From: Paenibacillus sp. FSL H7-0326
Lineage (GTDB): Bacteria; Bacillota; Bacilli; Paenibacillales; Paenibacillaceae
Reading direction: 5' to 3'
Assembly: GCF_001955535.1 (NCBI RefSeq)
Contig: NZ_MPVN01000001.1
Coordinates: 1,488,001-1,552,000 of the forward strand
Length of the DNA: 64,000 bases
The notes beneath the pieces are model-generated. The model was given only the letters and a program-made list of their open reading frames with translations. It ran no database searches and was not told where the DNA came from. Positions within the stretch are counted from its first letter, which is position 1. Every line of letters begins with the position of its first letter. This document shows positions 58,769 through 64,000 of the stretch, in pieces. The position numbers and the translations under genes are program-made.

Positions 58769-60322
58769 TTATCTCATCTGACCTACGACTTTCACTCGGA
58801 GTCTTGTTGCATTCTCAGGGTGATAAGCCAGCGGCGTTTCCTCCACTTCAACCAATTCAATCGTATCCTCTGCAGCTCCTGCAAGCACCGCCTGCTTCAC
58901 TGCTTTCTCCCGGGCATCCTGAAGCGAAGACTCGCGCGGCTCTCTTGAATAAATATAGATCTGCTCGTACTGACCGCTGATCTGGGCAATCGATGCTCCA
59001 ATCGCATTGGCAACACCGCCATTCGGCACCTTGATCATGCTTGCTACACCGCGGATGCTGTCCGGGACAATAATACTGCCGCCGCCGACAAGCACAAGTC
59101 TTACATCGTCAGAGGAGGTCTTCATCTTATCAATTGCCTGCTCCAGAATGAGGGAGATTTCGGCTTGAACCGATCTCGCAAAGCCCTCATCAAGGTGAGC
59201 GACAAGCGATGGATCGCCAACGTCGGCCAGCCCCAGCCGTACAGCAATATCTGTCGTCGTCAGCGTCTTGCCGCCAAAGACAAGCGCTTCTTCTCCAATC
59301 CGGTAACCGACACTGTCGGGTCCCACCGTAATCTTGCCGCTCTCATTGACACGAACAATGCTTCCGCCGCCGAGCCCAACAGAGATGATGTCCGGCATCC
59401 GGAAGTTCGTCCGAATATCGCCAACTTCTACCGCTACGGAGGATTCTCTTGGGAATCCGTCCTGCAATACTCCGATATCCGAAGTTGTTCCTCCCACATC
59501 CAGCACCATCGTGTCCTTGATCTGCGCCAGATAGGAAGCGCCTCGTATGCTGTTCGTCGGTCCGCAGGCAATCGTAAGGATAGGGAACTGCTTCGCATAG
59601 TCTATGGACATGAGAGTTCCGTCATTTTGACACAAGAACACTTGTGCAGAAGTAATCCCCTCCTCCGCCAGAGCATGGACAAATCCTTCTGTGGTCGTCT
59701 TAATAACCTTACACAAGGCAGCGTTCAGAATCGCTGCATTCTCACGCTCAATGAGTCCTACGGAGCCGATCAAGGAAGAACAGGATACCGGGAAGGCGTC
59801 TCCATAAGCCTTGTGAATGAGGTCCCGCACCTGCAGCTCCTGATCATTCTTAATAGAAGAAAATACGCCAATAACCGCAATCGCTTCAACTTTATCCTGC
59901 CATTCCCTTAGAAGTGCTGCAATTTCTGCTTCGTCAACCTCTCCCAGCACCTGTCCGTCATACTCATAACCGCCGTGAGCGAGAGCATACAGGCCGGACA
60001 GCTCCTCCATCATATCCTGCGGCCAGGCCGTATAAGGAGGAACGGAGGCAGTCGCTGGATAACCCAAGCGGATGACACCAACCTTGGCCAGTTTCTTGCG
60101 CTCTACAATTGCATTGGTACACTGCGTCGTACCCAGCATTGCATGAGTAATTTGGGTCTTGTCGATCCCCGCCTCTGCAAGCAGGCTTCTGAGTGACGCT
60201 TCGATCCCTGATCCGATATCGAGGCTTGTCGGAGATTTCACCGCATGAAGAAGCTGATTATGCTCATCCAGCAAAATGGCATCCGTATTCGTTCCACCCA
60301 CATCAATTCCGATTCTATACAT
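58769..60322 (-). CDS. Hydantoinase/oxoprolinase-family protein (HyuA-like)
   Basis: 517 residues with the actin-like ATPase fold of the family: phosphate motif IGIDVGGTNTDAILLD, LGTTQCTNAIVERK, connect motif VLDVGGTTSDIGVLQDG, SVGLGGGSIVRV and LVGGGSIIVPDSI. Such proteins perform ATP-dependent amide-ring or amide-bond hydrolysis or act as activating subunits. It overlaps the DUF917 gene by 8 bp, arguing that the two form one complex. ATG at 60322. Last gene of the PucR-linked cluster; substrate unknown. Confidence 0.85.
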   Translation of the reverse strand: MYRIGIDVGGTNTDAILLDEHNQLLHAVKSPTSLDIGSGIEASLRSLLAEAGIDKTQITHAMLGTTQCTNAIVERKKLAKVGVIRLGYPATASVPPYTAWPQDMMEELSGLYALAHGGYEYDGQVLGEVDEAEIAALLREWQDKVEAIAVIGVFSSIKNDQELQVRDLIHKAYGDAFPVSCSSLIGSVGLIERENAAILNAALCKVIKTTTEGFVHALAEEGITSAQVFLCQNDGTLMSIDYAKQFPILTIACGPTNSIRGASYLAQIKDTMVLDVGGTTSDIGVLQDGFPRESSVAVEVGDIRTNFRMPDIISVGLGGGSIVRVNESGKITVGPDSVGYRIGEEALVFGGKTLTTTDIAVRLGLADVGDPSLVAHLDEGFARSVQAEISLILEQAIDKMKTSSDDVRLVLVGGGSIIVPDSIRGVASMIKVPNGGVANAIGASIAQISGQYEQIYIYSREPRESSLQDAREKAVKQAVLAGAAEDTIELVEVEETPLAYHPENATRLRVKVVGQMR

Positions 60323-61418
60323 GGTCCTTCACCGCCTTGTTCACTAGTTCCTCAATTGGGACATAATCGTAGTCATAGCCAAAGTATCTTGGTCCTGCTG
60401 TTTCGATCCCCTTCTTCGTTCTCCATTTATGATCACATGGAAGTCCAATTACCCGCACACGCTTCCCATATTTCAGGCTTTCTGTGGTTACTGGAGACAG
60501 CGTCTCATAGTCCACCAGGCACAGGAGATCCGGTGTCATCGCGATGACCTCATCATCCTTCTCGGCAATAAGATTCTCATTCTGGAAATGGATCTTCATC
60601 ATTCCATCTTTATGCGCTTCAATCCCCTCCAGATTTATTCGTCCGAGGTTGAAGCCTCCCTTGGTTTCCCGAATGACGTCAACAATCTTACCCTGGAACA
60701 GCTCATATCCCGATACTAAAGTCAGCAGCTCGCTGAGCTTGTCCTTGGCATCCTTGTGTTTGGACGCTATAATCTGGCCGATCTTCTCAGAGAGCGTCAC
60801 GATATGATGAACCCCGCTTTGCTTCATCTGCAAGCCCGTCGTCGGGTAGAGGCTCACGAGTGAGCTTGCCCCCATCTCGACTGTGGCCGTCCGCGCAAGA
60901 CGCTCGGTCCAGCGATTGTTGATTGTTTCAAAAATACCGATGTTTCCCTTCTCATCCGTAATCGCCATTGGCGTCGCTGAAATTCCGTCCAGGTTGAAGG
61001 TCACCATCTGCAGCTCGGGGAAGGCTCTGCCCATTCCGTCACAATCGACCAGAGGCAGACCCAGCTGGGCTGCAACGACAATCGGAATCATCGAGTTAAC
61101 GCCGCCCGCTTCCATCGGATAAGTACCTGCAATCTTGTCCTTGCCCAGGTACTGGGAGAGCTTCTGAAAGACTTTAACGAATTCCTCTCCATTGGGGAAC
61201 TTTTCAGACGAGACCGATGGCGCTCCCATCATTGCCGTAGGAATAAAGAAGTCTTCATCCTCTATTTCATCAACCGTAACCAGTTGAACAGGTCCATTCT
61301 TCTCAATTGCTGATATGGCCATAAGTTTGCCGATATAAGGGTCACCCCCGCCGCCTGTTCCAAGAAACGCAGCGCCAATCGCAATATGTTCAATCGCAGC
61401 TTTATCTAAATATCTCAT
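60315..61418 (-). CDS. DUF917-family protein
   Basis: 367 residues. Family features: AAFLGTGGGGDPYIGKL at the N-terminus, AMMGAPSVSSEKFP, PMEAGGVNSMIP and LVDCDGMGRAFPELQM. DUF917 proteins are almost always encoded with hydantoinase/oxoprolinase-type proteins and a purine/pyrimidine permease, as here. ATG at 61418 with GGAGGATT upstream. Biochemical role is not established; a hydantoin-, allantoin- or pyrimidine-type ring compound is the likely substrate by context. Confidence 0.88.
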   Translation of the reverse strand: MRYLDKAAIEHIAIGAAFLGTGGGGDPYIGKLMAISAIEKNGPVQLVTVDEIEDEDFFIPTAMMGAPSVSSEKFPNGEEFVKVFQKLSQYLGKDKIAGTYPMEAGGVNSMIPIVVAAQLGLPLVDCDGMGRAFPELQMVTFNLDGISATPMAITDEKGNIGIFETINNRWTERLARTATVEMGASSLVSLYPTTGLQMKQSGVHHIVTLSEKIGQIIASKHKDAKDKLSELLTLVSGYELFQGKIVDVIRETKGGFNLGRINLEGIEAHKDGMMKIHFQNENLIAEKDDEVIAMTPDLLCLVDYETLSPVTTESLKYGKRVRVIGLPCDHKWRTKKGIETAGPRYFGYDYDYVPIEELVNKAVKDHV

Positions 61419-61422
61419 TTTA

Positions 61423-62685
61423 TTAATCCTCCAGTACGACAGACTTTGAAGCGGTTAGACGATATCCAATGACATAGATAACAAATGAAATCACGATGCC
61501 GATCAGCGGCTGATTAGATACCTGCGGCAAGCTCGGGAAGAGTGACAACAGGACCGGAATACAGGCAATTACCGAGCCAATGAGCCAGGAGTATACGCCG
61601 AGGAGATTGACTCCCTCGGTCTCCTTCCAGCTGTTCTTATCCCCTCGGTTCATCACCCAGTAGGAAGCAATCATCACCCCGGCTACAGGCGGTACCATCG
61701 CGGACAAGACCGACATGACAGGCGTAAAATAATCCAGGATGCCGATAACCGCGAGCAGTGTTCCAATCAATCCGGCCAGTCCAACCGCCCACTTTTCTTT
61801 TTCTTTCGAAACATTAAAGACATTAGTTAGTGCAAATCCGCCGGAAATGGCATTGACCATATTGGTCTTCCAGGCAGCCAGAATTAGGACAACTCCGCCG
61901 ATAAACGGAGTAGCGATGCTGAGAAATACCGCCGTGACATCATTGGTCTGATAAGCCAGCGTCAATACAGCTCCTACACCGATCATGAGCAGACCCGCCG
62001 GAATGATGCCGAAGATCGCTGCTTTCCATACATCAGAACGCTTCTTCGAGAACTGTGAATAATCCCCTGCAATTACCGCCCCGAGGGCGAAGGAGCCAAT
62101 CGTTACAGCCAGTCCATCCATAAAGCCCATATTTTGCTCAGGTCTGTAATCGGCAATCAGCTGCATTGTATCCCCATTCAGTGCTTCAATGAGGCCATAT
62201 ACGCACAGCACGACCAGCAGAGGAACAGCAATATAGCTTAGTACACGCAGCACCTTAATTCCATACATCGCGGATACGACCATCACGAGGCCGCTGATCA
62301 AGGAGGCGACAGGAACCGGCATATTCACATCAAATTCCGTCAGCAGATTGGCTAGCGCCGCCCCACACACATTAGCCTGAATACCAAACCAGCCGAGACA
62401 GGCAATGGTGAGAAGAATGGAGAGAACGGTCCGTGACCCTTTTTTGCCAAATACCTGGCTTGCCACCTGAACCGTTGATTTACCTAAATCCGTGCTCTGA
62501 ATGCCCTGCAGAATCATAATGGCGACAATAATTGAATATCCCACCAGAGTAACCAGTAAAGTCTTTGACATGCTCATCCCTGTAATCAGGGTGTTGCCGA
62601 CGAGAAGTCCCGGAATGCTGATCATGGCACCCGCCCACACGATGCCAAGCGTGAACCAGGACTGATTTGCTTTTTCGTTCTTCAT
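61423..62685 (-). CDS. NCS1-type nucleobase permease (cytosine permease-like)
   Basis: About 420 residues, 12 predicted transmembrane helices. NCS1 features include WAGAMISIPGLLVGNTLITGM in TM1, GKKGSRTVLSILL, and VIAGDYSQFSKKRSDV in the middle, typical of CodB-like members. ATG at 62685 (MKNEKANQSW) lies 5 bp after GGAGGGGG; an in-frame Met at 62727 is rejected. First gene of the unit with DUF917 and HyuA-like genes; it brings their substrate into the cell. Confidence 0.9.
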   Translation of the reverse strand: MKNEKANQSWFTLGIVWAGAMISIPGLLVGNTLITGMSMSKTLLVTLVGYSIIVAIMILQGIQSTDLGKSTVQVASQVFGKKGSRTVLSILLTIACLGWFGIQANVCGAALANLLTEFDVNMPVPVASLISGLVMVVSAMYGIKVLRVLSYIAVPLLVVLCVYGLIEALNGDTMQLIADYRPEQNMGFMDGLAVTIGSFALGAVIAGDYSQFSKKRSDVWKAAIFGIIPAGLLMIGVGAVLTLAYQTNDVTAVFLSIATPFIGGVVLILAAWKTNMVNAISGGFALTNVFNVSKEKEKWAVGLAGLIGTLLAVIGILDYFTPVMSVLSAMVPPVAGVMIASYWVMNRGDKNSWKETEGVNLLGVYSWLIGSVIACIPVLLSLFPSLPQVSNQPLIGIVISFVIYVIGYRLTASKSVVLED

Positions 62686-62763
62686 CGCTTCCCCCTCCGT
62701 TCTTTGTTTCAAATTGATTTTTCTCATTGTAAAAGAAGAAGGGGTGCGCCGTCTTTTTCAGAA

Positions 62764-62813
62764 ATAAAAAGAAAAATCCGAATTTTTGTCTAATTCGACA
62801 AAAACCCGGATTC
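62764..62813 (-). terminator. Terminator of pucR
   Basis: AATCCG with CGGATT and inner TTTTGTC/GACAAAA; TTTCTTTTT follows on the minus strand. Confidence 0.75.
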
Positions 62814-62826
62814 ATTGGATTGAAGT

Positions 62827-64000
62827 TCAGCTGTTGATTAACCGATAAATCATGCACGCAAGATACACATCATAAAATTCAGAGTTCATCGTAATGTCGT
62901 AACCGATGTGCTCACTGATCTTCTTGATTCGATACTTCACCGTATTTTTATGCACATAGAGCAGCTTGGCACAGTCATCAAGATTCCCCTTCGCATCCAG
63001 CAGATAAGTCGTCAGTGTCCTGATTGATTCGGAATCCTCCAGTACAGGAGCAATGACGGACAGCCACTCCTCGATTACCTCTTCTCCCTGCACGCTGAGG
63101 TCAATCGCCCGCTTCATCGAGCGGATCTCCGCAGCCGTATACAGCTTGCGATGATTGTAGATCAGGTGTACCTTCTTGCCGACCTGATTCACGAGCTGAT
63201 ACATCCGGCGCACATCGGTCGTGTTCTTCATTCTCGGTGCGTAGATGATCTTGGAGATCGAAGAGGAATAACGTGCTGCCTCCATATATTCCGCTGCAAT
63301 TTCGTATTCATTGTATTTATATGAGCAATTTCCAAGGAGAACGACAATACCATGCTCCATCGTCTGGATCACAGCCGTCTTATAATATTGGGCGAGATAT
63401 TCCTCAAGCTCCTCGCGGATCTTTTTTTCCTCCGATAAATCCTGTACCGATACGAGCCACATCATTTGAATAGCAGACACATCAATATGCAGCTGATGCG
63501 CCAGTCTGCGCATCTTCTCGCTCTCATCATTAATGATCGCTTTGACGAGCGCGTATTCGCTGACCTCGTTATGCTTGTCCCCCCACAGATTGATCGCCAC
63601 CTGCACGACCTCACCAATTTTGTCTGTCGTCTTGGGCGGTAATTTGGCATTTTCCTTGATCACAAAAAGAAACAGTGTCTCTCCGTTCTTCTGATGAACA
63701 CTTCGATGCTCAATATAGCCGGCAGATTCCACTTCTTCTGCCTTCATTCTGCCATGGGTCAGCTGAGGTGCGTATTCCCGAATCATTCGCGAGACGTCAA
63801 GGGTTGAGTTACGGGGCCACATGACCCGGTTGATCATATCCAAACTACTGCTCGTCAGTACCAGGTTGGCCTTCAGCCGGTCAGATAACAGCTTGAGCGT
63901 CATTTCCACACTGCGGGAATGCTCTGGCAGCAGCGATACCTTCTCTAGCGACTCATTCACAAAATTATCGTTGATCGTCTGCTGGCTTAGTACAACCGCT
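62827..64000 (-). CDS. PucR-family transcriptional regulator (N-terminus beyond right edge)
   Basis: At least 391 residues; the frame stays open to the right edge (upstream residues read VVLSQQTINDNF before a GTG at 63960), so the true start is outside. A GAF/GGDEF-like middle part is followed by the C-terminal PucR HTH, LLDAKGNLDDCAKLLYVHKN then TVKYRIKKISEHIGYDI. PucR proteins regulate purine or related nitrogen catabolism. It lies directly upstream of the permease/DUF917/HyuA-like genes on the same strand, separated by a terminator, and is their likely activator. Confidence 0.88.
   Translation of the reverse strand, partial: AVVLSQQTINDNFVNESLEKVSLLPEHSRSVEMTLKLLSDRLKANLVLTSSSLDMINRVMWPRNSTLDVSRMIREYAPQLTHGRMKAEEVESAGYIEHRSVHQKNGETLFLFVIKENAKLPPKTTDKIGEVVQVAINLWGDKHNEVSEYALVKAIINDESEKMRRLAHQLHIDVSAIQMMWLVSVQDLSEEKKIREELEEYLAQYYKTAVIQTMEHGIVVLLGNCSYKYNEYEIAAEYMEAARYSSSISKIIYAPRMKNTTDVRRMYQLVNQVGKKVHLIYNHRKLYTAAEIRSMKRAIDLSVQGEEVIEEWLSVIAPVLEDSESIRTLTTYLLDAKGNLDDCAKLLYVHKNTVKYRIKKISEHIGYDITMNSEFYDVYLACMIYRLINS

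Noticed and set aside
1..64000. CRISPR arrays, insertion sequences, rRNA operons, replication origin
   Set aside because: No regular repeat-spacer pattern, transposase frames, rRNA sequences or DnaA-box clusters were seen on reading the window.

Overview
The window reads as a chromosomal segment of a spore-forming, Gram-positive bacterium of the Paenibacillus/Bacillales type. Support: strong AGGAGG-type ribosome binding sites with many GTG and TTG starts, rho-independent terminators after most transcription units, lipobox signal peptides, the conserved blocks sprT-cmpA-tex and ydcC-alr-endoAI-endoA known from Bacillus, a CmpA spore-cortex morphogenetic peptide, a CdaS-type diadenylate cyclase, KimA, and c-di-AMP (ydaO-type) riboswitches. 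I saw no insertion sequence, CRISPR array, rRNA or complete prophage.

Layout. 1-5912 (minus): a tad/Flp pilus locus (tadZ, tadA, tadB, tadC, flp pilin, tadE-like, and a DUF5702/TadG-like gene cut by the left edge) with a terminator-like hairpin in its leader. 6-8.4 kb: a secreted thermonuclease-like lipoprotein, a DCC-family protein, a small Cys-rich protein and Ohr. 8.5-18.6 kb: a glycan-uptake operon (esterase, two permeases, binding protein, about 1,120-residue glycoside phosphorylase, LacI repressor) with promoter and LacI-type operators visible, and a divergent serine hydrolase. 18.7-21.7 kb: a HAD phosphatase, two tandem c-di-AMP riboswitches ahead of a small Rossmann/RCK-like protein, glutathione peroxidase and tRNA-Leu. 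22-33.8 kb: a nitrogen block made of an extra ureF, a PAS/zinc-motif protein, urtABCDE (minus) and ureABCFGD (plus), with GlnR/TnrA boxes ahead of urtA and of the extra ureF. 33.8-39.5 kb: an XRE regulator, DegV, two tRNA clusters, DeoR with a HAD-IIB phosphatase, SprT, an unrecognised 118-residue protein and cmpA. 39.5-49 kb: tex, a long inverted repeat, a GH36 alpha-galactosidase, EndoA/EndoAI, alanine racemase and YdcC. 48.5-52.5 kb: a GbsR-type regulator and a glycine-betaine transporter with a fused permease and binding protein. 52.5-58.5 kb: a holin-like membrane protein, a ring-cleaving dioxygenase, CdaS, a YdhK lipoprotein behind a CsoR-like operator, a DUF6081-like protein and KimA. 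58.7-64 kb: a PucR-regulated cluster of an NCS1 permease, a DUF917 protein and a hydantoinase/oxoprolinase-family protein; pucR is cut by the right edge.

Themes. Several parts converge on potassium, osmolyte and c-di-AMP physiology: a c-di-AMP synthase, the KimA potassium importer, a CBS-domain betaine transporter, and a tandem c-di-AMP riboswitch in front of a possible RCK-like protein rather than in front of kimA. A second theme is nitrogen salvage: urea import, urea hydrolysis and a PucR-controlled amide/hydantoin-type pathway.
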